From assembly GCF_030272615.1 (NCBI RefSeq), contig NC_081414.1, positions 338,932,502 through 338,996,501 on the forward strand: 64,000 nt of DNA, in the 5' to 3' direction. The notes beneath the pieces were generated by a model. The model did no database searches and was not told the origin of the DNA. It worked only from the letters and a program-made list of their open reading frames with translations. Positions 23,125 to 33,635 of this stretch are shown here, piece after piece. A program made the position numbers and the translations under genes. This DNA comes from Cryptomeria japonica (lineage: Eukaryota > Streptophyta > Pinopsida > Cupressales > Cupressaceae). How positions within the stretch are numbered: position 1 is the first letter of the stretch; every line of letters starts with the position of its first letter.

Positions 23125-24271
23125 TGTTGGCATTTTTGTGGTTTATGTTGTGATTATCATTGATGGACACACTTGTATTGAGATCCCCTTTATATCTATG
23201 AGCTTATGCTCAACTGGTATTTGTTCCAATCGGTATGTTGTATTCTAGCCTTTAGACTAGTGGTTATTTTGCAGAATGTCTTTCCTGGTCTGAAGCGGCA
23301 TGTTGACCCCAAGCGGTTCACAGATCACAAGTGGTATGAGGGAGAAAAGCAGCACAACACATTCTTACCAGTCTTCATTTTTTTCAAACCGGCAATCGGT
23401 ATTTTGTATGAACCGGTAATACTCTGTGATGAGTTACCAATCCACTGATTGTTTGACGGTGTTGACACATTGACAGTGATTCTTGTGTCGTGTTACTGAG
23501 TATGTCTAGATTCATTGAACGTAGGAAATTGTAATGTAATCCTATTGGATCGACATGAAATCAGATTCCTTTAAAAGGACATCATGTCTAGGGTTTTTGA
23601 GTTGTTGTTGCTATTGCTGAAAGGGTTAATGTTGAGCTAGGGTTTAAGGTGGAATTTGAGAACGATCTTATCTAAGAAGATCAAGTTGTAATTATGAGAG
23701 AGAGAGAAGACTGAAGTAATGCCAGAATGCATTAGCTGTGAGCAATACTGGATCTAACCAAGTAGTTTGTGCTATTAGATAGATCAAACACTTGTTGATT
23801 ACTCACGTCTTTGACAAGTCTGTAACCCTAACCGGGTAGGCCTCAAAGCCTTTGTAAAATCCTCTAACAAGCTGGTTCACACATGTGAATCTAAAATCCT
23901 CTAACAAGGTAGTCCTTAATCGGACTTATCTCCTAACAGAGATTGAGATTCCTAACAAGATCTATTCTGGTGAAGAACATTGTAAGACCTTAACCGGTCT
24001 GACCTTAACCAGTCTGGTTTCTATTATGCAGATAGTGACTTGTAAGTTCCATCTCACCGTGGTTTTTTCCCAATTGGGTTTCCACATCAAATATCTTGTG
24101 TTATGGTTGTATTGCTTTTGTGGGTGAATGTTTTATTAGCATTTTGGTTTGCATGTGTGGTAACCGGTTTGACTGTCAGACTGCTTTACTGGTTTATCTT
24201 TAGACAGTGTAAGTGTTTTAGTGCAAATATTTTTGGCATACTAGTTCACCCCCCCCTCTTAGTATTCATCA
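23125..24271 (+). repeat. 5' LTR of element C
   Basis: 1,147 bp from TGTTGGCATTTTTG to TAGTATTCATCA. It contains repeated CCGGT words, a GAGAGAGAGA run near 23697, several TCTAACAAG words, the TTTTTTCCCAATTGGGTTTCC stretch near 24063 and a C tract at 24249-24256. Confidence 0.85.
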
Positions 24272-24272
24272 A

Positions 24273-24290
24273 TTGGTATCAGAGCCAACC
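24273..24290 (+). other. Primer-binding site of element C (initiator tRNA-Met)
   Basis: TTGGTATCAGAGCCAACC lies one base after the LTR end, a perfect match to the standard plant copia primer site core TGGTATCAGAGC. Confidence 0.88.
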
Positions 24291-24321
24291 TTTCTATAAG
24301 TTTAACCACTTGGAAAGAGAT

Positions 24322-25599
24322 ATGGGGGAATACACCTTGAGGGAACTTACTCAATGGCTCATTAAGTCTGAGCAAGCCTATGATGATCTTATGGTCAAAT
24401 ACAAGGCATCTCAAGCAAAAAGAAGAGAACATGCAGAGAGGCTGATGGAACTATCTGAAAGTAGTTCTGAAGATGAAGCTAACATGGAAGCTATGATTGC
24501 TGAAGTGAATAAGCTGAATGATTCAAACTCCAATCTGAGAAAGGAGTTGGAAGGACTGACTATTTGGTTTAGTCAAGAGCTTGAGAACCGGAGAAAAACT
24601 GAAGATATGGTAAAAGACAGAGATCATGAGATCTCCAAGTTGAAACATGAGATTAGTGCACTAACTGCTCGCCTTCATGAGAGTAGAATGGAAAAAGAAG
24701 ACATGCAAGGAGAACTAAACATTGCCATCTCTAAAAATGCAAGTCTTATGGAGACAAACACTACTATTTCCAAAGAACTCTTTGAGTCAAAGGAAATACT
24801 TGCTAAGTTTGGCAAAAGTACAGTCAAGCTAGAGCAAAAGCTTGAGTCATCTAGACCGGCAAAGAATACCAATGGTCTTGGTTTTTCTAGACATGAGGAA
24901 GGAGAATCCTTAGGAACAAATGCTGAAGCATCAAAGAAGCAACCGACACTCAAAGGAAAAGGTAAGCAAAAATTCAAACCTGTTTGCTTTAATTGTCTTA
25001 AAGAAGGACACACTGCCAATGTATGTAGGAGCAAAGCCTACAATAATTTTCCTTATTTTATCAACAATGTACCTAGATTCAATAAGTTCAATGGTCATTG
25101 TTATGCATGCAACAAGTTTGGGCATATAGCATTTGAATGTAGGTCTGTAGTGGATAACACTGGAAGATATCCTCAGAGGACCCAAGGAACTGGTCCTGAA
25201 TCTTTTATGAACCGGAACCACAACCGGTTTAATGACTTCAATCATCAGTCAAGAAGCAGTGGTCATCAAGCGGCAATCGGATGGAGAGAAAGTTGTATGA
25301 TCTGTCATGGTCATGGTCACACTGCTGCAACATGCAGAAGGAAGAATGGAAGCATGTACAATGGACCTTGGAGAGCACCTGGACTTGTTTGCTATCACTG
25401 CAACAAACCGGGTCACATTGCAAGATTCTGTAGAAGCAGAAAAAGTATATCTAATGATATACCAGTTACTCAGGAAGGAGAAATCAATGTTGAAAAAGTT
25501 CAAGGGGACATGAAGAAAACATGGAGGAAGAAACCAACAATGTCAGAAGAGGAACTGGTTTCTACACCTAGTGTGGAAATATCGGAACCAGCAAACTAA
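24322..25599 (+). CDS. Element C Gag-like protein, coiled coil plus four CCHC zinc knuckles
   Basis: 425 codons, open from ATG 24322 to TAA 25597-25599. I chose this ATG because the longer frame upstream lies in the LTR and primer site. Residues 1-215 are hydrophilic and heptad-like (for example LMETNTTISKELFESKEILA), predicting a long coiled coil, followed by a Gly/Lys-rich hinge. Four CX2CX4HX4C knuckles begin at residues 222, 260, 325 and 357 (CFNCLKEGHTANVC, CYACNKFGHIAFEC, CMICHGHGHTAATC, CYHCNKPGHIARFC). The UBN2 capsid domain that opens normal copia gags, including E1's, is missing. B's gag has the same coil and knuckle order, so this looks like the C-terminal half of a B-like gag. Likely role: RNA binding and co-packaging. 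Confidence 0.8.
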   Translation: MGEYTLRELTQWLIKSEQAYDDLMVKYKASQAKRREHAERLMELSESSSEDEANMEAMIAEVNKLNDSNSNLRKELEGLTIWFSQELENRRKTEDMVKDRDHEISKLKHEISALTARLHESRMEKEDMQGELNIAISKNASLMETNTTISKELFESKEILAKFGKSTVKLEQKLESSRPAKNTNGLGFSRHEEGESLGTNAEASKKQPTLKGKGKQKFKPVCFNCLKEGHTANVCRSKAYNNFPYFINNVPRFNKFNGHCYACNKFGHIAFECRSVVDNTGRYPQRTQGTGPESFMNRNHNRFNDFNHQSRSSGHQAAIGWRESCMICHGHGHTAATCRRKNGSMYNGPWRAPGLVCYHCNKPGHIARFCRSRKSISNDIPVTQEGEINVEKVQGDMKKTWRKKPTMSEEELVSTPSVEISEPAN

Positions 25600-26042
25600 G
25601 CCTCAAAGGCTTAGGGGGAGCAAATAGCGAAATGCTTTCAAACCCCCAGTTGACATTGGTAAAAGACCTTAACCGATATGCGATACCTGTCACTTGGCAG
25701 AAGACCGAAAATGGTAAAAAGGCAAATTAGGGTTTATGCCCTAATAGAGAAGCATTAATGATGATAGGTGAGAGACATGTATAAATGCATTTTTCAAATC
25801 ATTTCTCACTATCTGTTTTCGAGCGAAGAAAAATTTTCAAGTGCAGAGCGAAGAAAAGGCGATTTGAGCTTAGATTTCAAGAAATTGAATAACCTTGAAA
25901 GAGATTCAAATCCAATTTGCAAGTGGTAGTAGAGAACACAAAGTGGTGATTCGGCATCCGATGGAGAGTGAAGTGAAGTAGAATCAGGAAGCCCTAAATT
26001 CGTGTTTGAAAGGTATTTTTTGTGTTCTTGAAGTACTCTTCA
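25600..26042 (+). other. Gap between gag and ORF2 in element C
   Basis: 443 bp with no open frame. It begins with a polypurine-like GCTTAGGGGGAGC after the gag stop and holds a GAGCGAAGAAAA direct repeat near 25822 and 25848. It ends with GAAAGGTATTTTTTG about 30 bases before the ORF2 start. AAGGTATTT occurs at the same place in the other two ORF2 copies. How ORF2 is translated (splicing, separate transcript or internal entry) cannot be read from the sequence. Confidence 0.5.
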
Positions 26043-29000
26043 ATGGCTTCTGCATCTCATACTAGTTCAAGTACATCAATTGAGTCGGAAAGTTTTATTC
26101 AAATGAAGTCAAAATATAATGCTTTGTCACGAGTCCCAGCTAGAGTCATAGTCGAAGAAGGAATTTCTGATTATATTGATTGCAAAATAGAAGACCTAAG
26201 GTCTTTAGCCATTTATACTCAGCTAGGTCTATTTTTTAGAAAGGACAAAAGGATCAAACCGGAGTTTAGTATCTTGGAGAAGAAGAAACTCCATAATGCA
26301 ACATATTTTCTAGAAGATTTCACAGAGGATCACATCAGGATCATCTTGAGCAAAGTCCTTGGTGACAAGATGTACCTGGAGAGAACACATGATATCACGC
26401 CTGAGGCAATTCATGTAGTCACCGGTTTCAGCAACACAGGGGAAGTACCAACCCTGAGAACGGTAAGCAAAATGGAAATGACCAAGCTCACTGGTTCAAC
26501 AAGTGATTCGCGAGGTATGATAGTCAATCCTATCAAGGATGATCTGGTGAAATACGCCTGCATGGTGATAGGCTACAGAACATTCTCAACCAGCAGGATT
26601 AATTCTATATCTACTGCAGTGGTAAATGCCGCTTATCGGATGATTAAAGAAGATAAATCATTTGACCTATGCACGGGTATGCAGAGGCAACTCCTGTTGA
26701 ATCTAAAAGCAATCAAAAAGGACAATTCACTAAGGTTTAAGTTTGGACAACTACTGGTAGGGTTGTTTTTCTATTTCCAAGGCTACTTTCCGGGTGTAGG
26801 AGATGTCCAGTGGTCCCCTAACCAACCGGTAACCAAGTAGATAAAGGAAAGTGTGCAAGCCATTGGAACCGGCTACCCTGAGGTACTGAACAAATACTTT
26901 GATGAGTTCAAAAGAAAGATGAGTCAGAGGGTAAGAATCTTAGGAGACATAGTGAAGAAATATGAAGATGACATCTGTTTCACCATTCAGGTGGACAAAT
27001 GCTTAATGGAGGCTATTGAGCCTAGAATGGAGGAAGTGGAGCCAATGGGCTATAAGGTTATGTATGACATGCTAGAAGGGTATGCCTCAACCCTTATTGC
27101 CTCGCCTCTTGATCCAAAGGCTAAGAGGAACAGAACCTACTTGGAGAGGATTGCACCGGTTGAAGAACTATCGGAGAAGAAGGGAAAAGAACTGGTAGCT
27201 AAGAAAGCTAAGGTAGTACCTGCAGCATCGGCATCGGCTACCACTGCAACTCCAAGAGTGACCAAGCAGTCATCGGCAAAGAAGAAATCGGAGGTAACAC
27301 CAGCAAAAGTCTTCGAAAGAAAGAGGAAGACTAAGGCAAATGAACCGGACTCTGAAGAAATAGAGTCTGATGAACAGCCAAAGAAGGCAAGACAGACAAA
27401 GAAGATGAAGAAGAATGAACCGGCAACATCAGCATTGGTAAATATAGATATCTCCTCTTACAAACCTTTGACACATTGTCAAAGAGCAGTAAAGAATATT
27501 AGGAGAAAGTTACTTCATGATTTAATAGATTATTATGATGAATTCAATAGTGAAGAAAAAGATGAAGTACTACAGGAAATCATTCTTCATTTATGTAAAA
27601 ATGACCGGTCACCATCAGAGATTAAATCTTAGACACCAAATTCATTATTTAAGGCATTAAATAGTAAATGGCGCATTGCCATTGAAAAGGAACAAGAGAT
27701 TAGGGAGAAATTTTTTGCACAGTACTTCCCCGAACTCTCAAATTCAGAATTATTTGATGTATTGGATCAAAATAAAAGTCTCTTCTTCACAAGGAGAAGA
27801 AGACTCTGGTTGTTGGAAGGGAGAGTTGATGATGTTGAAAAATATACACATCAGCATATGGCTCATGCTATCAGCTTTCACAAAGCTCGAATGGCCAAAC
27901 TCCAAGCGGAAAAGGAACTGGTTATTTCCAAATCCGATGAGGTTTTTGATGAGGAAGGAAACCTGGTGGAGGAACCAATCGACACCATAGATGTCAATGC
28001 CCTGGATATAGAAGATGTCACTCAGGACATACCTTCTGAGGGAACTGAATAGAGGCAACAGGCCAATCAAGGTGGTGAACAAGTTGTGGACACACAGCAA
28101 GCAGCAAAAGATCAGGAAGAGAAAAAGAAGAAGGATGAAGATGAGAAACAGAAGAGAAAAGAGGAAGAGGAGAAAAGAAAAGATGAAGAGAAGAAGTAGC
28201 AAGAAGAAGAAAGGAAGAAGAAAGAAGAAGAGGACAAGGAAGAAAAGAAGAAGGAAGAGGAGAAGAAGAAGAAGGAAGAGGAAGAGAAGAAGAAAAAGGA
28301 AGAGGAAGAGAAGAAGAAAAAGGAAGAGGAAGAGAAGAAGAAGAGGGAAGAAGAAGAAAAGGAAAAGCAAAAGAGGAGAGCAGAGGAGAAGAAAAAGGTA
28401 GAGGAAGACAAGGAAGAAGAGAAGAGAAAAGAAGCAGAAAAGAAGAAAGCTGAAGAAGCCAAGGAACGTGAAGCAGCAAAAATCTCTCAAGTGGAGACTC
28501 TGAAGGCAACTAGAAGTCAACCATCACCAGTTGATCTCTCTAGTCCTATCAATCTCCAATATACAAGTGAGTCAAAGCTTATGCAGAGCATCAAGGTTTC
28601 TCAAGAGCACCTTGAGATCATTCGTAGGAAAAAGGAACAGGACATCATTCAGGCAGTTGTAGACACTCTTATCAGTTTAATCCCCGGTACTAATCTTCCT
28701 GACACTGATTCATCACTAGCACAACTTAAACTTCTGTGTATTGTAGTGGATGATCAGGTGCAGAGTCTAGAAGAAGCAGCAGAGGCCAATGTAAAGAAAG
28801 AGCACCAAAAGGCTCTTAATGTTGCTCTAGTAAATAAATTAAATGAGCTTAGGACTGAACTGCTAAAGGATCAAAAGGACATAAGGAGTGCCTTGGATGA
28901 GGGAAACTTGCTACTTAGCAAAATCTGTCAACCTCATATGTTCTGTGATGATGTGCTAGCCAAGAAGCAACAGCTTCAAATGGACTTATAGTCCTACTTG

Positions 29001-29357
29001 AGCACATTCAAGACTCCTTACGACTCCTTTGCAGCATATGCACAAACTGTTCATCGGTTCCAGATCCAGTCAGCCAAGATGGAGCAAGAGATCAACACAA
29101 GGTCTAGGGATTTGCAGGAGCTTCAATTGGTATTACTTCCATGACTACAAATTCTCCAGAAATGCTATCTAAACCTGGATGCCCTGACAGTCACACAAGA
29201 ACTGAGCACAATAGATGCCATGGAGGAATAGGTATCACAAATGCAGATAGAGAAGGAAGTGGCGACCTCCCTACTTGAGTCCTGGTCTCTTTCCATGAAA
29301 CAATTTTTGCAGGACTATAAAGTGATTTTTGACAAGTATTATTCATTATTGTCATAA
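26043..29357 (+). pseudogene. Element C ORF2: large protein of unknown function, pol position
   Basis: ATG 26043 to TAA 29355-29357 is one frame of 1,104 codons with no frameshift, interrupted by TAG at 26838, 27630, 28050, 28197, 28989 and 29229 and TGA at 29142. Residues 20-270 form a conserved helical domain (YIDCKIEDL, MYLERTHDITPEAIHVVTG, TKLTGSTSD, FGQLLVGLFFYFQG). Residues about 370-470 are basic and Ser/Glu-rich. Residues about 690-810 are an uninterrupted Lys/Glu coil. The rest is helical. I see no reverse transcriptase, integrase, protease or transposase motif. The N-terminal domain faintly recalls plant transposon-associated helical domains, which is only a guess. It may be a structural or nucleic-acid-binding accessory to Gag. 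Confidence 0.65.
28108..28460 (+). repeat. Purine-only low-complexity tract coding for Lys/Glu coil
   Basis: Almost pure A and G on the plus strand (AAGAAG, GAAGAG, GAGGAAGAG units), about 350 bp. In the ORF2 frame it gives EEEEKKKK-type blocks, which would form a single long charged helix. It is likely to expand and contract by slippage, and all open frames on the opposite strand here are artefacts of composition. Confidence 0.85.
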
Positions 29358-29687
29358 ACTCTTTTATATATATAGAAACAGGTTTTTCAGTGGTACTTTG
29401 TCATTGTTGGCAAAGGGGGAGAAGTATATTTGCTTTTTGGTTTTAAAATTTTGAAATTTTGATATATCACGGGAGAAGTATATCAGAGGGAGAAGTATCT
29501 ATTTTGAAATTTTGATATATGCTATATGCTCTGATGATTATGCTCTAAATGCAAAATTGCTATACACTCTGTTGATTAAGGGATAGTGTATATGCTTAGG
29601 GGGAGCAATTTTGTTAATGGCAAGTTTTTCTATTGTAAAACACTTAGATGTCAAAATTTTATTTTCCTAAGTGTTGCCATCAATGCC

Positions 29688-29698
29688 AAAGGGGGAGA
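29688..29698 (+). other. Polypurine tract of element C
   Basis: AAAGGGGGAGA, preceded by CAATGCC and one base short of the 3' LTR, as in E1 and B. Confidence 0.85.
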
Positions 29699-29699
29699 T

Positions 29700-30867
29700 T
29701 ATTGGCATTTTTGTGGTTTATGTTGTGATTGTCATTGATGGACACACACTTGTATTGAGATCCCCTTTATATGTATGAGCTTATGCTCAACCGGTATTTG
29801 TTCCAACCGGTACGTTGTATTCTAGTCTTTAGACTAGTGGTGATTTTGCAGAATGTGTTTCCCGATCTGAAGCGGCATGTCGACCCCAAGCAGTTCGTAG
29901 ATCACAAGTAGTACGAGGGAGCAAAGCGGCACAACACATTCTTACCAGTCTTCATTTTTGTCAAACCGGCAACCAGTATTTTGTATGAACCGGTAATACT
30001 CTGTGATGAGTTACCAACCAGCATTTTGTGATGAGTTACCAATCCACTGATTGTTTGACGGTGCTGACACATTAACGGTGATTCTTGTGTCGTGTTATTG
30101 AGTATGTCTAGATTCATTGAACCTAGGAAATTGTAATGTAATCCTATTGGACTGACATGAAATCAAATTCCTTTAAAAGGACATCATGTCTAGGGTTTTT
30201 GAGTTGTTGTTGCTATTGCTAAAAGGGTTAATGTTGAGCTAGGGTTTAAGGTGGAAGTTGAGAATGATCTTATCTGAGAAGATCAAGTTGTAATTGTGAG
30301 AGAGAGAGAGAGAGAGAAGACTGAAGTAATGCCAGAATGCATTAGCTATGAGCAATACTAGATCTAACCAAGCAATTTGCGCTATTAGATAGATCAAACA
30401 CTTGTTGATTACTCACATCTTTGACAAGTCTATAGCCCCTAACCGGGTAGGCCTCAAAGCCTTTGTAAAATCCTCTAACAAGGTGGTTCACACATGTGAA
30501 TCTAAAATCCTCTAACAAGGTAGTCCTTAATCGGACTTATCTCCTAACAGAGATTGAGATTCCTAACAGGATCTGTTCTGGTGAAGAACATTGTAAGACC
30601 TTAACCGGTCTAGTTTCTATTCTGCAGATAGTGACTTTTGAGTTCCATCTCACCGTGTTTTTTTCCCAGTTGGGTTTCCACGTCAAATATCTTGTGTTAT
30701 GGTTGTATTTCTTTTGTGGGTGAATGTTTTATTAGCATTTTGGTTTGCATGTGTGGTAATCGGTTTGACTGTCAGACTGCTTTACCGGTTTATCTTTAGA
30801 CAGTGTAAGTGTTTTAGTGCAAATATTTTTGGCATACTAATTCACCCCCCCCTCTTAGTATTCATCA
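29700..30867 (+). repeat. 3' LTR of element C
   Basis: 1,168 bp aligned with 23125-24271. The first dinucleotide is TA instead of TG. The GAGA run near 30301-30319 is longer than in the 5' copy, and an extra short duplication (GTGATGAGTTACCAA) appears near 30003-30045. It ends TAGTATTCATCA directly before ACATC. Confidence 0.85.
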
Positions 30868-30872
30868 ACATC

Positions 30873-31003
30873 ATGTGCCTTCAATTTTCCATCAATATTT
30901 AGAGTACCTTTTCCCTTTATTTTGATGGATGAGTTATCTCCAAATCTTACTAAACCACCATTCTAGTCTTCAAGTTTGATAAATTTCTTTTTATCACTCT
31001 TTA
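30873..31003 (-). pseudogene. Element B protease region, copy next to element C
   Basis: On the minus strand this reads FIKLED, NGGLVRFGDNSSIKIKGKG and LNIDGKLKAHDV, the copia protease-to-integrase segment, with one stop (LED then TAG). It continues across element C into 23124. The same 126 bp recur at 33638-33766 with about four differences. Confidence 0.75.
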
Positions 31004-31519
31004 TGGATATCAGTATTTGCATAATCTCCTGTCTATCACTATCAATTTCAAATGATTCACTAAGATGTCTTAAAATAGACATTCAAATCTTATGTTGGCC
31101 TAAGGAAATCAAAACACAATTTCCTAGGTGGAGTGTATCTAGACAAGTAATCATAACTCATCACAAAAATGATGGCCAAGAAAATGGTGCTGGTAACTCA
31201 TCACAAAATCAGATACCAGTTAGAACAATCAATACCGATTGGAACAAAACATGTGATTTGTTGTCCTGGAAACTTCCACTTGATCTTCATATTCATCTTC
31301 ATCCTCATTTTGATGCCGACTTAGTATAGCCACGAGTTATCTCTTAAGCACATATCGATTGACACAAAGTACTGGTTAGAGATAAACCTTAAACATATCG
31401 GTTGACAGTGTAAACCAATTGAAGTTACACTGATAGTCAATGTAATCATATGTGTGTGTGAGAGTGTTTCACCAATGACAACAAGTGATGAATACATTAC
31501 AATCATCATCAAGACAACA
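31004..31519 (-). repeat. Truncated inverted LTR of the D family
   Basis: On the minus strand it starts TGTTGTCTTGATGATGATTG at 31519 and aligns with the first half of solo LTR D (TGTTGGCTTGATGATGATTG at 33783), then stops abruptly at 31004 against the protease copy. Only about 516 of 1,126 bp are present. The neighbouring 31520-31749 has no polypurine tract, so it is not an ordinary 3' LTR. Confidence 0.7.
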
Positions 31520-31749
31520 ATTTTTACCCTATCTCTTTCGAGAAATAAATTTAAAGCAATTGCAAAGCCGAATAAGATTGTCTTGTTGTCAATTGGCAAT
31601 TTTTTTTGTGATTAGAGAAATTAATTTGAATTGAAAGTTGCAGAGAGGCGAGCTGGTGTGCACTTGGGAATTTCAACCTAGAAACGAAGCAACGTGCAAG
31701 AAACAAGGTATTTCTTTGAGTATACCACTTCAAAACTTTATTATCTAGA

Positions 31750-33311
31750 ATGGCATCTACTTCTAAGTCTGTAGAGAGGTTGATGATCACTACTGAGCCC
31801 GAGGAAGCTCTAAAGGCATACCAAATTATGTCTTATAATGCATTGTCGCAAGTCCCGAGCGGAGTTGTGGTCAAAGGTGACTTGTCCAGTTATATAGACT
31901 GCAAGATAGAAGATTTAGGAACTCTACACATTTATACATAGTTGAAATCACTCTGTGATAAGAATGGAAAGATTGAAACAAAATATGCTAGGGTTTTTGA
32001 AAAAGGTTTTCATAATGTCACCTACTTTCTTGATGATTTTGAGGAAGAAAACATCAGAATCATTTTGAGTCGAGCTCACGGAGAGAAAATGTATTTAGAA
32101 AGGACTCACACAATAACCAAGGAAGCTATTCAGGCTGTAACTGGTTATTTCTCAATCGGTGAAATTCCTGTGCTAAGACGAATTTCAAAGGATACTATCT
32201 TCAAATTAACTGGTTCTACATCTGATAGGCGTGCTTTTTCTATCTACAATATTAACGACCCTGCAATGAAACTACCAGTAATGGTGATAGGCTACTGGGT
32301 ATTTTAGTCCAGTAGACTTAATAGTGTTCCATCTGCAGCAATTCATACAACACATAGAATGATTGTTGAAAATGTAGATTATGATATCTGTGAAGCCATC
32401 AAAGGGCAATTATTTTAAAATTTGCAATCTATTAAGAAGGACAACACTCAAAAGTTCAAATATGGTCAGCTATTAGTTGGGTTATTTTTCTATTTCCAGA
32501 ACTTCCTATCAGGAATTGGAGACATTGAATGGCCAAAAGACCTACCGATCAATGCACAGATCAAGAACAACATTAAGGCTATGAAGAATACCTTTTTAGC
32601 TGCCTTGAATAAGTATTTTAATGAATTTCAGAAGAAGAAAAAAAAAAGATGAGCATGAGAATGAGATTACCTAAAGATGTGGTAAAACACTTTGCAAAAG
32701 ACATAGTCTTCACTGTTACCACTGACTTTTGCTTGATGCAAGAAATTGAGCCTAGAGAGGAAGAGATGGAAGATATGAGCTATGAGGTTAATCATGATTT
32801 ACAGGTTGGATATGCTAATACACTATTAGCATCACCTAAAGATAAATAGTAGGGAAAATTGGACATTGTGGCAGTCCAAGTTGTACCAATAGAAACCGGT
32901 ACTATACCTGTAGCTAATGTGAAAGGAAGGAAAAATAAGTATAATGAAACATATCATGTGATAAAGACCTCAAGGGTGACTCGGAGTGTCCTAACCAAAA
33001 AGGAACTGGCACCTAAAGTATATGTAAAGAAGGAGAGTGCACCAAAGAAGAGAAATCAAAAATTGATTTTGCAACTAGAGTCTGAGGGAACAGATTCTAA
33101 AGAAGAACCAAGGAAGGAAAAAGCAACCGGAAAAAAATCCAAGAAGGTAAAGGTCATGCCAAAGGAAACTGCACCTATTGATATAGCCACCTACAAACCT
33201 AACATAGTTTTTGAGAGAACAATGAAGACACTAGGAAGGAATAGGTTTGACAATGTCAAAGAATATTTTGATTCTTTCACTAAAGATGAGAAAAAGCAAG
33301 TCATTCAATAG
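31750..33311 (+). pseudogene. D-type copy of ORF2, C-terminus missing
   Basis: ATG 31750 starts MASTSK. The protein follows element C ORF2 almost without gaps: YNALSQVPSGVVV, YIDCKIEDLGTL, KMYLERTHTITKEAIQAVTG, KLTGSTSD, KFKYGQLLVGLFFYFQ, then a basic Ser/Lys region. By eye roughly half the residues match C. Lesions are TAG 31939, TAG 32305, TAA 32416, a frameshift in an A-run near 32640, TAG 32847 and TAG 33309. It stops aligning soon after 33311, before the Lys/Glu coil. The GGTATTTCTTTG phrase sits about 40 bases before the ATG. Function unknown. Confidence 0.65.
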
Positions 33312-33331
33312 GTAATCAGTTTTTTGGGTCA

Positions 33332-33610
33332 TTACAATAGATGGAAAACAAAGTAGACAGGTTTAAAAACCTTCGTACCAGTAGTCTTATTGACTTCAGG
33401 AGCAATTTTATTCTTTGGATAGTTGCTCTTTGTACTGGAGGATTCACCTTTTTTAGATGTATGAAAACCAAGTCCAGAGATATCACCCTTCATTCTTTGT
33501 AATTGAATTTGTTCTTCCAGCATGGTAGAACTTTCGACAAACTTCTTCAATTTCTCATTGGCTTCAGTAATCTTTTTGACGAGAACTTCATTATGCTTGG
33601 ACAGGTTCTC
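33332..33610 (-). pseudogene. Isolated copia gag fragment (coil to first knuckle)
   Basis: On the minus strand this reads LKKFVESSTMLEEQIQLQRM, then ISGLGFHTSKKGESSSTKS and KVFKPVY. It matches the hinge of element C's gag (KLEQKLESS, NGLGFSRHEEGES, KFKPVCF) just before the first zinc knuckle, and ends there. It points opposite to the ORF2 copy next to it and lies out of order relative to B's genes. Confidence 0.65.
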
Positions 33611-33635
33611 TTTCAGGTTTATTTTGGGTCATATA

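Larger units (their letters stand above)
23125..30867 (+). mobile_element. Element C: non-autonomous copia-type element with gag and a large ORF2 instead of pol
   Basis: C is complete from LTR to LTR (23125-24271, 29700-30867), flanked by ACATC, with a tRNA-Met primer site and a polypurine tract. Its 5.4-kb inside encodes a Gag with coiled coil and four zinc knuckles, then, after a 443-bp gap, a frame of 1,104 codons (ORF2) up to TAA 29355. None of the copia enzymes is present. ORF2-like sequence also occurs in element Z and at 31750-33311, so this is a family rather than a one-off capture. LTRs differ at about 20 places in the first 245 bp by eye, mostly transitions. It lies two levels deep in the nest (E1, then B, then C). 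Confidence 0.85.

Noticed and set aside
24103-24321. Longer start for element C gag at 24103
   Set aside because: It would run through the LTR end and the primer-binding site. The ATG at 24322 after the primer site is the natural start.
25599-25625. GGCTTAGGGGGAGC after gag of C as a second polypurine tract marking an LTR
   Set aside because: No TG LTR start follows and no repeat of the sequence downstream. The true tract is at 29688.
27750-28520. 256-, 163- and 116-codon frames on the minus strand opposite ORF2
   Set aside because: They are poly-Leu/Phe/Ser translations of the purine-only tract. Composition alone keeps them open.
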